64,000 bases of DNA from an uncultured Limnohabitans sp. (GCA_937928195.1 CALEYZ010000066.1:1-64000); one strand, 5' to 3'. Shown: positions 53,241 through 62,327, counted from the stretch's first letter. The notes: generated by a model from the sequence alone, not told the origin. Program-made: numbers and translations.

Positions 53241-54236
53241 ATGACTCACTCAGTGCAGGCGCGTCGCTTCGTGACGCAGGGTACGTTGGCAACTCTTTTG
53301 CTCGGTACCACACTGACATTCAACGCTCTGGCGCAAAACTGGCCGGCCAAGCCCATTCGTGTGGTGGTGCCCTTTCCGGCAGGTGGTGGCACTGATTTGA
53401 TTGCACGTGAAGTGGGCAACAAAGTGGTCACCAACACCAAATGGACGTTCATTTACGACAACAAGCCTGGCTCTGGCGGCAACATTGGCGTGGATGCCAT
53501 TGCCAAGGCCGCGCCCGATGGTTTGAATTTGGTCATTGGCCAAACCAGCAACTTGGCCATCAATCCCAGCCTCTACAGCAAGCTGCCCTATGACCCTTCA
53601 AAAGACCTGACGCCCATCGTCAACATCGGCAGTTCACCCGTGGTCTTTGTGGTGGCAACCAATTCGCCGTACAAAACATTTGGCGAATTGTTGGCCGCCG
53701 CAAAAGCCCAGCCCGATGCCATCAATTACGCAAGCTCCGGCAGCGGTACGGTGGCGCATTTGGCCACTGAGCTGATGCAGAAAGAAGCGGGCGTTCGCAT
53801 GACGCACATTCCCTACAAAGGCGCGGCCCAGGGCTTGACCGATGTGATCGGTGGCAATGTGCAGGTGTACGTCTCTTCTGTGCCCACCCTGATTGGCCAT
53901 ATCAAGAGCGGCAAGCTCAGAGCATTGGCTGTGACATCTGCCAAACGGACAGACGATTTGCCCAATGTCCCCACGGTGGCCGAGTCTGGTTTGAAGGGTT
54001 TTGAGGCAACCACTTGGTTTGGATTGCTAGGCCCTGCCAAGCTGCCGACAGAGGTGGTTTCAGCCGTGAATGCAGAAGTGAACAAAGCCTTGCGCGCAGA
54101 AGACTTGCGCAAAAAACTGGGTGACCAAGGCTTGGACATCACAGGTGGAACGCCTGAGCAATTTGCCAAGCTGATGCGGGATGACCTCGTCAAATGGGGC
54201 AAGGTTGTCAAAGAATCTGGCGCCCGCGCTGACTGA
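53241..54236 (+). CDS. Bug-family receptor, copy 5
   Basis: 331 residues from the ATG at 53241 behind GGAGAC; the frame extends upstream to 53193 without a site. Signal peptide ending at FNALAQ near residue 31, then NWPAKPIRVVVPFPAGGGTDLIAREVGNKVV, and DNKPGSGGNIGVDAIAKAAPDG. It opens the RraA/dehydrogenase/cyclase operon and a second Bug gene closes it. Confidence 0.94.
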   Translation: MTHSVQARRFVTQGTLATLLLGTTLTFNALAQNWPAKPIRVVVPFPAGGGTDLIAREVGNKVVTNTKWTFIYDNKPGSGGNIGVDAIAKAAPDGLNLVIGQTSNLAINPSLYSKLPYDPSKDLTPIVNIGSSPVVFVVATNSPYKTFGELLAAAKAQPDAINYASSGSGTVAHLATELMQKEAGVRMTHIPYKGAAQGLTDVIGGNVQVYVSSVPTLIGHIKSGKLRALAVTSAKRTDDLPNVPTVAESGLKGFEATTWFGLLGPAKLPTEVVSAVNAEVNKALRAEDLRKKLGDQGLDITGGTPEQFAKLMRDDLVKWGKVVKESGARAD

Positions 54237-54260
54237 TTAATTTTTTTACTGGGAATATTG

Positions 54261-54941
54261 ATGAGCCAAGATATTGTTAAAAATTTTGAACGTGTGTCTG
54301 CCGACTTGGTGCAAAAAGCATCTGTCCATCAAGCGGCAATTTTTGCCGATGTGGCGGGCCGACGTGGTGTGATGCACGGCCGCATCAGTGCGCTGCGTCC
54401 TCACATGAAAGTGGCCGGCCCTGCACTGACGGTGGAAGTTCGCCCCGGCGACAACCTCATGATCCATGCCGCCATTGCCATGGCCAAGCCTGGCGATGTG
54501 TTGGTGATTGATGGCAAGGCAGATCAAACTGCCGCGTTGATGGGCACCATCATGATGACGGCCTGCAAACAATTGGGCATTGCTGGTGTGATTGTGGATG
54601 CTGCAGTGCGTGACAGTCTGGAAATTGAAGAGATGGATTTCCCAGTATTTTCTGTGGGCACCAATCCCAATGGCCCCACCAAAAACATCGGTGGCCGCAT
54701 TGGTCATCCCATTTCTTGTGGTGGCGTGTCTGTCAATCCCGGCGACTTTGTGCTGGCCGATGCCGATGGCATTGTGGTGGTTGAGCGCGAAAAGTTGCCT
54801 GGCTTGTTGCCCTTGGCTGACAAAAAAGTGGTGGACGAGGCCAAACGCATTGCGCAAATCAAGGAAGGCAATACCAGCGCGTCTTGGTTGCTGTCATCTC
54901 TGGTGGCAGCGGGTGTGTTGAAAGAAGGCGAAACGCTGTGA
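54261..54941 (+). CDS. RraA / 4-carboxy-4-hydroxy-2-oxoadipate aldolase family protein
   Basis: 226 residues from the ATG at 54261. Motifs of the RraA/HMG-CHA aldolase fold: GPALTVEVRPGDNLMIHAAIAMAKPGDVLVIDG, AGVIVDAAVRDSLEIEEMDFPVFS with the catalytic Arg-Asp, and NPGDFVLADADGIVVVE. In class II pyruvate aldolases Asp in GxVxDAxVRD helps bind the metal. The family also includes RraA, an RNase E inhibitor, but the catabolic context favours an aldolase that releases pyruvate or oxaloacetate. Its stop overlaps the start of the next gene by three bases. Confidence 0.87.
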   Translation: MSQDIVKNFERVSADLVQKASVHQAAIFADVAGRRGVMHGRISALRPHMKVAGPALTVEVRPGDNLMIHAAIAMAKPGDVLVIDGKADQTAALMGTIMMTACKQLGIAGVIVDAAVRDSLEIEEMDFPVFSVGTNPNGPTKNIGGRIGHPISCGGVSVNPGDFVLADADGIVVVEREKLPGLLPLADKKVVDEAKRIAQIKEGNTSASWLLSSLVAAGVLKEGETL

Positions 54942-55879
54942 GTACACGTCCCGTTGTCATCGTGACAGGTGCAGATTTGGCATCGCAAGCTTTGGCGTTG
55001 CTGACTGATTTTGAAATTGTCTATGCAGGCAAAACCCCGCAGACGTCAGACATGGTCGCTTTGTGCCAGCGTCACAATCCTGTGGCCATCATTGTTCGTT
55101 ACGGCAGTGTGGGGGCTGAAGTGATGGACGCGGCTCCTGCTTTGCGAGTCATCTCAAAGCACGGCAGTGGCACCGACACCATCGACAAAGAAGCCGCCAA
55201 AGCGCGCGGCATTGAAGTCTGCGCTGCAGTGGGTGCCAATGCCGCTGCTGTGGCAGAACAAGCCATGGCTTTGCTGATGGCCTGTGCCAAATCTGTTGTG
55301 CATTTGAACGATCGCATGCACGCGGGATTTTGGGACAAAGCAACGCACAAAAGTGTTGAACTGCATGGCCGCACTATCGGCCTGGTCGGTTTGGGTGCCA
55401 TTGGCCAACGCTTTGCCAAAATGTGCGATGCCATGGGCATGAAAGTTTTAGGTGTTGACCCCTTCGCCAAAAACTTGCCCGATTACATCCAAGCCGTTGA
55501 CTTTGAAACTCTGTGGCGAGAGTCCGATGCCATCTCATTGCATTGCCCGCTCACGCCAGAAAACCGGCAATTGATCAATGCCCAAACTTTGGCCGCTTGC
55601 AAGCCTGGTGTGATGCTGGTCAACACAGCACGCGGTGGCTTGGTGGATGAACCCGCCTTGTTGGCGGCGGTACAAAGTGGCCATGTGTTTGCCGCAGGTC
55701 TAGACAGCTTCGCTGTAGAGCCGATGACAGCACCTCACATCTTTCATGGTGTGCCACAAATCTTTTTAAGCCCTCACATTGGCGGTGTCACCAGCGATGC
55801 CTACATCAACATGGGTGTAGGCGCAGCCAAAAATGTGCTCGCAGTGTTGGGCAAAGCTTCTCAAGCGGTTTCTGCATAA
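54938..55879 (+). CDS. D-2-hydroxyacid dehydrogenase (phosphoglycerate dehydrogenase-like)
   Basis: 313 residues from a GTG at 54938 that overlaps the aldolase stop. The frame runs further upstream but inside the aldolase gene. Nucleotide loop GRTIGLVGLGAIGQRFAKMC, catalytic Arg in NTARGGLVDEPAL, Glu in FAVEP and His in LSPHIGGV are all present and correctly spaced. The family interconverts 2-oxo and D-2-hydroxy acids. Between an aldolase and a cyclase-type hydrolase, it would oxidise a hydroxyacid to feed the aldolase. Confidence 0.92.
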   Translation: MSTRPVVIVTGADLASQALALLTDFEIVYAGKTPQTSDMVALCQRHNPVAIIVRYGSVGAEVMDAAPALRVISKHGSGTDTIDKEAAKARGIEVCAAVGANAAAVAEQAMALLMACAKSVVHLNDRMHAGFWDKATHKSVELHGRTIGLVGLGAIGQRFAKMCDAMGMKVLGVDPFAKNLPDYIQAVDFETLWRESDAISLHCPLTPENRQLINAQTLAACKPGVMLVNTARGGLVDEPALLAAVQSGHVFAAGLDSFAVEPMTAPHIFHGVPQIFLSPHIGGVTSDAYINMGVGAAKNVLAVLGKASQAVSA

Positions 55880-55892
55880 GGTACTTGCCACC

Positions 55893-56960
55893 ATGACGCA
55901 ACGCTGGAAGAACGCACCGCCTGGCAGCCACTGGGGAGAGTTTGGACCCGACGATCGTCTGGGGCGAATGAACTTGGTTACACCAGACAAGGTGCGTCAA
56001 GGCATTGCAGAGGTCAGGGAAGGACTGACATTTTGTTTGTCCTTGCCCTTGGATGTGCCTGGTGGCCGGTCCTTGAATGCGCGGCGCATGCCCCCGCGTT
56101 TGTACGGAACTTTGCGAGATGGTGTCAGCGCGGGCGTTCAGGGCTATTGCTGGTCATACGCCACAGAAGACCCCAACTTGACCGACGTCGTGTGCGACGA
56201 AGTCATGCTGATGAACACGCAATATTCAACGCAGTGGGACAGCCTGGCCCACATGGGCAGCCGCTTTGATGCCGATGGTGATGGCGAGGCTGAAGCTGTT
56301 TTCTACAACGGCTTTAGAGCAGGCGTTGAGATTCACCCCGGTTCGACCGATTCAAGCGCTGCAGACGATTGGGCACGCTATCCAGACCCAGATGCAAACG
56401 CCTTGGGTGTTGCCAATTTGGCGGCACATGGCGTTCAGGGGCGGGGTGTATTGATTGATTTAGAAAAACACTTGGGTCGCAAAAAAAATGCTGTGGGCTA
56501 TGACGCATTGATGCGCATTTTGGATGCAGACAAGGTCCAGATTGAAGCCGGTGACATGGTGTGCTTGCACACTGGTTTTGCAGACACCCTGCTGAACATG
56601 CGCAAGCAACCCGACCTACAGCACCTGCATGAAACGGGCAGTGGTCTGGATGGCGAAGATCCACAGCTGCTGAATTGGATTACAGATACACGTCTGGCTT
56701 GCTTGGTGGCCGACAACCCAGCCGTGGAGTTGGTGCAAGCTGTGTCACTCACCAAGCCCGCTGGTATGAAACGGCCGCGCTTGCCATTGCACGAACATTG
56801 CCTGTTCAAAAACGGTATCCACTTGGGTGAGTTGTGGTTGCTCACGCCGCTGGCGCATTGGCTTCGCACGCAGAACCGTTCTCGCTTTTTACTCACGGCG
56901 CCGCCCTTGCGTTTGCCGGGGGCTGCGGGTTCTCCCGTCACGCCCATTGCCACAGTTTGA
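55893..56960 (+). CDS. Cyclase-family (kynurenine formamidase-like) hydrolase
   Basis: 355 residues from the ATG at 55893. The cyclase family metal motif HxGTHxD is replaced by STQWDSLAHMGSRFDADGDG, the variant of the larger group of this family. Other landmarks: SHWGEFGPDDRLGRMNLVTPDKV and VCLHTGFADTLL. The family hydrolyses cyclic amides, formamides or lactone-like rings with a bound metal. It is 13 bp behind the dehydrogenase gene and 25 bp before a Bug gene, so ring or amide opening may be an early step of the pathway. Confidence 0.86.
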   Translation: MTQRWKNAPPGSHWGEFGPDDRLGRMNLVTPDKVRQGIAEVREGLTFCLSLPLDVPGGRSLNARRMPPRLYGTLRDGVSAGVQGYCWSYATEDPNLTDVVCDEVMLMNTQYSTQWDSLAHMGSRFDADGDGEAEAVFYNGFRAGVEIHPGSTDSSAADDWARYPDPDANALGVANLAAHGVQGRGVLIDLEKHLGRKKNAVGYDALMRILDADKVQIEAGDMVCLHTGFADTLLNMRKQPDLQHLHETGSGLDGEDPQLLNWITDTRLACLVADNPAVELVQAVSLTKPAGMKRPRLPLHEHCLFKNGIHLGELWLLTPLAHWLRTQNRSRFLLTAPPLRLPGAAGSPVTPIATV

Positions 56961-56985
56961 TTCATTGAAAACAAAGGAAGACAAC

Positions 56986-57960
56986 ATGAACCGCCGATTG
57001 ATGAACACCCTTCTCTGCGCTGCAGGTTTGGCCATGACACTGAGCACACCCGCAGCCATGGCCGCTTGGCCCGATGGCAAGCCTGTCAGTATCGTGGTGC
57101 CGTATGCACCAGGCGGTACTGCTGATGCGTTGGCAAGGCTAATTGCACAACACCTAGGCACTAAGTTGTCGACCTCCGTCGTGGTGGTGAACAAAGCAGG
57201 TGCAAGCGGCATCATTGGCGCGCAAGCTGTGGCCCAAGCCTCACCCGATGGCTTCACGGTTTTGTACGACGCAACACCTTTGTCGATCAATCCGCATTTG
57301 CAGAAACTGCCCTTTGATGCAGAGAAAGATTTGCTGCCTGTGACGCAAGTGGGCGTAACGCCAATGTTATTGACGGTGACCAAAAGCTCACCTTATCTAA
57401 GCGCACAAGACTTGATGAAGGCGGCCAAGCAAGCACCCGGCAAATTGACATTTGGTTCTGGTGGCCAAGGCACTGTTCAGTACATGGCACCGGAATTGAT
57501 GAATCAAGCGGCAGGTGTCAGTATGTTGCACATCCCATACAAAAGTGGTGGTTTGGCTTTGACAGCCGCCCTGGCGGGTGAGGTTGACATGGGCTTTGGT
57601 AATTTGCCAGCAGTCAGTGGCCATGTGAAGAGTGGCTTGCTGCGTGCCCTCGCCATTACTTCAGCACAACGCAATCCGGCTTACCCTGATGTGCCAACAG
57701 TTGCAGAGGTGATTGGCAAACCCTATGAATCTTATGAATGGAACGGCATCTTTTTGCCCAAGGGTACTTCGCCAGAAATTGTGAATCGTCTGCAGACTGC
57801 GGTGAAAGAAGTTTTGGCAACACCAGAGGTTAAAGCCAAATTTGACAGCTTGGGTTCACGCATCATTGCTTCTACGCCAGATGAATTCCGAAAGTACTTG
57901 GTGAATGAGTCCAATCGCTGGGCCGCCACGGTGAAGGCTGCGGGCATTAAAAAAGAATGA
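56986..57960 (+). CDS. Bug-family receptor, copy 6
   Basis: 324 residues from the ATG at 56986; the longer frame overlaps the cyclase gene. AAGGAAG precedes it. Signal peptide ending at AAMAAW near residue 28, then PDGKPVSIVVPYAPGGTADALARLIAQHL and NKAGASGIIGAQAVAQASPDGF. It is followed after 15 bp by the second MetX-like hydrolase, as copy 3 is followed by the first. Confidence 0.94.
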   Translation: MNRRLMNTLLCAAGLAMTLSTPAAMAAWPDGKPVSIVVPYAPGGTADALARLIAQHLGTKLSTSVVVVNKAGASGIIGAQAVAQASPDGFTVLYDATPLSINPHLQKLPFDAEKDLLPVTQVGVTPMLLTVTKSSPYLSAQDLMKAAKQAPGKLTFGSGGQGTVQYMAPELMNQAAGVSMLHIPYKSGGLALTAALAGEVDMGFGNLPAVSGHVKSGLLRALAITSAQRNPAYPDVPTVAEVIGKPYESYEWNGIFLPKGTSPEIVNRLQTAVKEVLATPEVKAKFDSLGSRIIASTPDEFRKYLVNESNRWAATVKAAGIKKE

Positions 57961-57975
57961 GAGAGAAAGATTGCG

Positions 57976-58983
57976 ATGAGTCATTTGTTACATCTCGGTG
58001 ACATTGTTTTAAAGTCAGGCGTGGTCTTGCCATCTGTTCAGGTGGCATACAGTACGCAGGGGAAGCTTGCACCTGATGGTCGTAATGCAATTCTTGTCAC
58101 TCATGGTTTTACAAGTGCCCACACAATGATCGAACCTGATCATCATGTGGCAGAAGGCTCCTGGGTGCCCATCATTGGACCCGGCAAGCCCTTGGATACC
58201 AATCGTTGGTTTGTTGTCTGCAGCAACATGCTGGGCTCGGCCGCTGGCACGACTGGCCCAAGAGATTTGAATCCAGCAACTGGGAAGCCTTGGGGACCTG
58301 ATTTCCCAGACATCCTCCTGGAAGACATTGTGGAGGTTCAATACCGTTTGATGTTGGCATTGGGTGTGAAGCACATTCGCGCCGTGATGGGGCCATCGTA
58401 TGGCGGCTGGCAATCACTCCAGTGGGCCATAGATCATCCCAATATGGTCGATGCGATTGGCGTCATCGCCTCTGATTTTCAGCACCCTGTTGGGCAAAGC
58501 AAAGCTTCTCAGATTGAACGTTTATCGCAAAGTCCACAATGGCATGGTGGATGGTATTACGACCAAGGTGGCATGTACGAAACCTTGTTGCAGTTGCGTT
58601 TGCAAACTTTGCAGTCTTATGGCTTGGAGACCTTGTACGAGGAAAAATATCCAGACCCCGTCAAACGCAAAGAAGCCATGGAGGCGCCATCTCGTGCTTG
58701 GGCTAAAAACTTCGATGCGAACAGCATGGTGGTACTGTCTGGAGCAGCAGAAAACTTCAATGTGTCAAACCGATTGAACGAAATCAAGGCTCGCACCCTG
58801 ATGGTTCAGTGCACAACAGACAAAGTTTTTCCTGCCAACCAAGAAACACAAAGAAAACTGCAAAACATTTCTGCATCCACCAAGTATGTTGAATTAGACA
58901 GTCCGTATGGCCACATGGCGTCGGGTGTTGACATTGCCAAGTGGCAAAACGAAATTCCTTGGTTGCTGCAAGCAGACGTTTGA
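57976..58983 (+). CDS. MetX-like alpha/beta hydrolase, paralog 2
   Basis: 335 residues, clearly homologous along its length to the protein at 34434. The nucleophile elbow is AVMGPSYGGWQSLQWAID with Ser near residue 140, the acid is in CTTDKVFPANQ and the His in SPYGHMASG. The substitution GPSYGG for GGSMGG is the same as in paralog 1, so both form one subfamily distinct from homoserine acetyltransferase. It directly follows a Bug gene and precedes a metallo-beta-lactamase-fold gene. Confidence 0.88.
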   Translation: MSHLLHLGDIVLKSGVVLPSVQVAYSTQGKLAPDGRNAILVTHGFTSAHTMIEPDHHVAEGSWVPIIGPGKPLDTNRWFVVCSNMLGSAAGTTGPRDLNPATGKPWGPDFPDILLEDIVEVQYRLMLALGVKHIRAVMGPSYGGWQSLQWAIDHPNMVDAIGVIASDFQHPVGQSKASQIERLSQSPQWHGGWYYDQGGMYETLLQLRLQTLQSYGLETLYEEKYPDPVKRKEAMEAPSRAWAKNFDANSMVVLSGAAENFNVSNRLNEIKARTLMVQCTTDKVFPANQETQRKLQNISASTKYVELDSPYGHMASGVDIAKWQNEIPWLLQADV

Positions 58984-59011
58984 TGGCATTTATCTTAATT
59001 TTGGAGTGCGA

Positions 59012-60019
59012 ATGACCATTCAATCTAAGTCTCGAAAAGCTGTCACGGTCTTGTCATTGGCTTTGGCCGCTTGCGCTAGTCCGGTTCTTTACCCAAGCAT
59101 ACCGAGCGCAAAGAACATTCAGGCACAGATGGCGCAAGTTAATCAAATCGCTGGGAATGATTTGAAGCAGCTTGTTCGCTTGTGTAATCCTCAACCTTCT
59201 GAGCGTGCTAAGCCAAGCGTTGAAATGGATGAGCAAATTCGAAAAATGATCGCACGTCCAGCGCCACCGCCAATGCGGATTTTTGACGATCTTTATTACG
59301 TAGGTGGAGACTGGGCGAGTGCCTGGATTTTGAAAACGACAGACGGACTGGTACTGATCGATGCATTGAATAACGAAGATGAAGCGAAGCGCCTGATCGA
59401 AGGTGGCATGGCGAAGCTAGGACTAGATCCTAAAAATATTCGTTACCTCATCGTGACGCATGGCCATGGCGATCACTATGGTGGTGCCGAATACCTGATT
59501 CGAAAATATGGGATGAGAGTTGTGGCCAGTCAAATTGACTGGCACATGATGCACGATCATTTGGAATTTGATTCCAAAGTTTGGGGGCCGCCACCTCAAA
59601 AGGATATTTCAGTTAAGGATGGTGATCGAATCAACCTAGGGAAGTCCTCCGTGGTGATGCATCTCACGCCGGGCCATTCTGAAGGAACTTTGTCGCCCGT
59701 TTTTTCTGTTCATGACGGAATCAAGGCGCATCGTGTCATGCTTTGGGGCGGGACCAGTTTTAATTTTGGAAAAGATCTTCACAGGCTAGAAAGTTATTCA
59801 GACTCCACTGAAAAGATGCGAACGATAGCGCAAAAGGAGCGGGTTGATGTTTTGATTTCGAATCACGCCAGCTTCGATAATTCGATTGTCAAAATGAAAA
59901 TGTTGTCGGCCAATCCAAGCATAGAAAACCCATTTGTGATGGGGACTGACGCTGTTGATCGTGCACTTAAAGTGATGGGCTTGTGCGCTCGAACACAACA
60001 TGAGCGGTTCCGCTTGTAA
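59012..60019 (+). CDS. Metallo-beta-lactamase-fold lipoprotein (subclass B3-like)
   Basis: 335 residues from the ATG at 59012. An N-terminal lipobox ALAAC suggests lipid anchoring outside the cytoplasm. MBL motifs: VTHGHGDHYGG (HxHxDH), LTPGHSEGTLS for the next His, and LISNHASFDNS for the last ligand, an arrangement as in B3 enzymes. The long insertion before the fold and WILKTTDGLVLIDALN fit B3-related hydrolases. Beta-lactamase activity is not implied; an exported ester or lactone hydrolase is as likely. It sits between MetX-like and Bug genes. Confidence 0.85.
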   Translation: MTIQSKSRKAVTVLSLALAACASPVLYPSIPSAKNIQAQMAQVNQIAGNDLKQLVRLCNPQPSERAKPSVEMDEQIRKMIARPAPPPMRIFDDLYYVGGDWASAWILKTTDGLVLIDALNNEDEAKRLIEGGMAKLGLDPKNIRYLIVTHGHGDHYGGAEYLIRKYGMRVVASQIDWHMMHDHLEFDSKVWGPPPQKDISVKDGDRINLGKSSVVMHLTPGHSEGTLSPVFSVHDGIKAHRVMLWGGTSFNFGKDLHRLESYSDSTEKMRTIAQKERVDVLISNHASFDNSIVKMKMLSANPSIENPFVMGTDAVDRALKVMGLCARTQHERFRL

Positions 60020-60040
60020 GTCAGATTTACAAACATCTAG

Positions 60041-61042
60041 ATGGGCCGCTCGATTTCAATGAAATTTTCCAACGCTATGCCAAAAATTGCTGCACTGATT
60101 GCCTTGATATGCTGCTGCCATCAAGCATTTTCTCAAACTGCAACCTGGCCTACCAAGCCTATCCGAATAGTTGTTGGGTTTTCTGCAGGCGGGCCCACTG
60201 ACATTGTGGCTCGCGCTTTTGCAGAGCAAGCCAGTCGTACTTTGGGTCAGCCTGTGGTGGTTGAAAACAAGCCTGGAGCCAATACCATTTTGGCCGCCGA
60301 GGCGGTGGCTGCCGCGCCTGCGGATGGGTACACTTTGCTTATGGCTGCTACCAATCACACCATGATTCCTGCACTCTACAGTGCGAGGGTGAAATTTGAT
60401 GCTGTGAAATCATTTGCGCCGGTTTGTACCTTGGCAGTCAGCCCCACCATTTTGGTGACGGGCACCTCCATGAATGTGAAAAACTTGTCTGGCTTTATGC
60501 AGCAAGTTCGTGAGGCACCCGGAAAGCGCACCTACGGTACTGCTGGTTTAGGCAGCTCAGGTCATTTTGCAAGCGAGCAATTTCTGAGGATGGTCGGTTT
60601 GAGCATGAACCACATTCCTTACAAGGGTGCTGCGCAAGTGGTGACCGATGTCATGGGCGGACAGGTTGACAGTTCGTTTGCTACCTTGGGTTCCGTCTTG
60701 CCGCAAGTGCAATCGGGCAAGCTGACAGCACTGGCTGTGGCTTCTGCCAAGCGATCAACTTTGTTGCCCAATGTGCCCACATTTGCAGAGGCGGGTGTCA
60801 AGGGATATTCGGCGGATGCTTGGTATGGCTTGTTGGCACCTGCGGGCACGCCCGTTGCTGCGCTGCAAGCATTGGAAAAAATCTCCGCACAATTTGCAGA
60901 GCAAGCCAGCAGCATTGCCAAACTGCAGGGTTTAGGGATGGAGCCACAACACCTGTGTCGTGATGCTTTTGGTGGCATGCTGGAGGCAGATACCAAAGCC
61001 TACGTTAAACTGGCCAACGAACTCAATCTGAAATTGGATTAA
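60041..61042 (+). CDS. Bug-family receptor, copy 7
   Basis: 333 residues from the ATG at 60041, or 327 from an ATG at 60059; neither has a clear ribosome site. Signal peptide ending at HQAFSQ, then ATWPTKPIRIVVGFSAGGPTDIVARAFAEQA and NKPGANTILAAEAVAAAPADGYTLL. It is 21 bp after the MBL-fold gene and 1 bp before the lactonase gene, so it is part of the same run. Confidence 0.93.
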   Translation: MGRSISMKFSNAMPKIAALIALICCCHQAFSQTATWPTKPIRIVVGFSAGGPTDIVARAFAEQASRTLGQPVVVENKPGANTILAAEAVAAAPADGYTLLMAATNHTMIPALYSARVKFDAVKSFAPVCTLAVSPTILVTGTSMNVKNLSGFMQQVREAPGKRTYGTAGLGSSGHFASEQFLRMVGLSMNHIPYKGAAQVVTDVMGGQVDSSFATLGSVLPQVQSGKLTALAVASAKRSTLLPNVPTFAEAGVKGYSADAWYGLLAPAGTPVAALQALEKISAQFAEQASSIAKLQGLGMEPQHLCRDAFGGMLEADTKAYVKLANELNLKLD

Positions 61043-61043
61043 C

Positions 61044-61964
61044 TTGCTTTTAGTTCAGACCCCCACGATTCGCACGCTTCAACTCTTCAGCGCCATGCCT
61101 GAGAAATTCAGGCAGACGGGCGTGCGCAGTGAATGGGCCGATGTGAATCAGGGCGGGCGATTGGCCGATTCATTTTTGGAAGGTCCGGTGTTTGACACGA
61201 AGGGCAACCTCTACGTCACCGACATTCCTTTTGGCCGTGTGTTTCGAATTGATCCAAAGGGCGAGTGGGACTTGGTGGCCCAATGGGATGGTGAGCCCAA
61301 TGGCATGAAGTTTCTCAGCGACACCGAGTTGCTGGTCACCGATTACAAAAACGGTTTGATGCGCCTGAACATCCAAACGGGGCAAGTCAAAGCTTTCCTT
61401 GAGCGCCGCAACAGCGAAAGCTTCAAAGGTGTGAATGATTTGGTGCTGGACGCCCGGGGCAATGTGTACTTCACAGACCAAGGGCAAACCGGCATGCACG
61501 ACCCCTCTGGGCGGGTCTACAGATTGTCGCCCGATGGCAAGTTAGACCTGTTGCTGAACAATGTGCCCAGCCCTAATGGCATCGTGTTGTCACCCGATGA
61601 GCGGTTTTTGTTTGTCGCTGCAACGCGCGGCAATTCTGTGTGGCGCATGCCTTTGTTGAGCGATGGCAGCGTGTCTAAAGTAGGGCAGTTTTTCACATCC
61701 TATGGACCGAGTGGTCCTGACGGTTTGGCCATGGATGAAAGTGGCCGACTGCTGGTGGCCAATCCTGGACTGGCTTATGTGTGGGTGTTATCGCACTGGG
61801 CGGAGCCTGAAGAAATTCTGACGGGGCCCAAAGGCGCGTCGCTCACCAACATGGCATTTGGTGGCAAAGACCGGAAAACCTTGTATTGCACAGACTCGAC
61901 GAATGGCAATATTTTGATGGCCAAGATGTCCGTCTCAGGGTGTTTGTTGCACAGTAAAAATTGA
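61044..61964 (+). CDS. SMP-30/gluconolactonase-family lactonase
   Basis: 306 residues from a TTG at 61044 one base after the Bug stop; the ATG at 61095 is an alternative but omits part of the conserved LQLFSAMPEKFRQTG opening. Beta-propeller motifs: FLEGPVFDTKGNLYVTDIPFGRVFRI with the metal Glu, GVNDLVLDARGNVYFTDQG with Asn-Asp, and GPDGLAMDESGRLLVANPG. The family opens lactones such as gluconolactone. It ends the operon and its tail overlaps the convergent SirB2-like gene by 30 bases. Confidence 0.9.
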   Translation: MLLVQTPTIRTLQLFSAMPEKFRQTGVRSEWADVNQGGRLADSFLEGPVFDTKGNLYVTDIPFGRVFRIDPKGEWDLVAQWDGEPNGMKFLSDTELLVTDYKNGLMRLNIQTGQVKAFLERRNSESFKGVNDLVLDARGNVYFTDQGQTGMHDPSGRVYRLSPDGKLDLLLNNVPSPNGIVLSPDERFLFVAATRGNSVWRMPLLSDGSVSKVGQFFTSYGPSGPDGLAMDESGRLLVANPGLAYVWVLSHWAEPEEILTGPKGASLTNMAFGGKDRKTLYCTDSTNGNILMAKMSVSGCLLHSKN

Positions 61965-62327
61965 ATTTTTGTCATGTGCTAGAAGCGCCATGCATCCGAC
62001 GCAGATCAAGGCGAGTACTGCAAAAATGGCTCGAGCTTGTCGTGTTTTCCCGTGCTTCAATGCATAAGAGCCCAGCACGATGTAACAGGGCAGCAGCATC
62101 AGTTTGAGACTCAGCCATTTTTCATTCAATGGGTTGTGATTCATCAATACCCACAAACTTACACCAGCCAACAACAGCAGAGTGTCAATGAACACACTGA
62201 TTTTGCGCGTGAACATTTTATTTGGCCATGCTTGCATCATGCCAACGCCTGCACTTCGTGCGATAAACAATGCCACGCTGGCACTGACCAGATACCGATG
62301 TAATGTCAACAGTTCAATGTAATGCAT
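61935..62327 (-). CDS. SirB2-family membrane protein
   Basis: 130 residues with four hydrophobic segments and the SirB2 pattern HRYLVSASVALFIARSAGVG near the start and KWLSLKLMLLPCYIVLGSYAL in the middle. The family is associated with respiration loci but has no proven function. It is 36 bp behind nnrS on the same strand, so it likely shares the NO-responsive promoter. Confidence 0.85.
   Translation of the reverse strand: MHYIELLTLHRYLVSASVALFIARSAGVGMMQAWPNKMFTRKISVFIDTLLLLAGVSLWVLMNHNPLNEKWLSLKLMLLPCYIVLGSYALKHGKTRQARAIFAVLALICVGCMALLAHDKNSIFTVQQTP

Noticed and set aside
59012..60019. A true carbapenem-hydrolysing enzyme
   Set aside because: The zinc-ligand motifs fit the fold, but the catabolic neighbours and the family's breadth do not support a resistance call from sequence alone.
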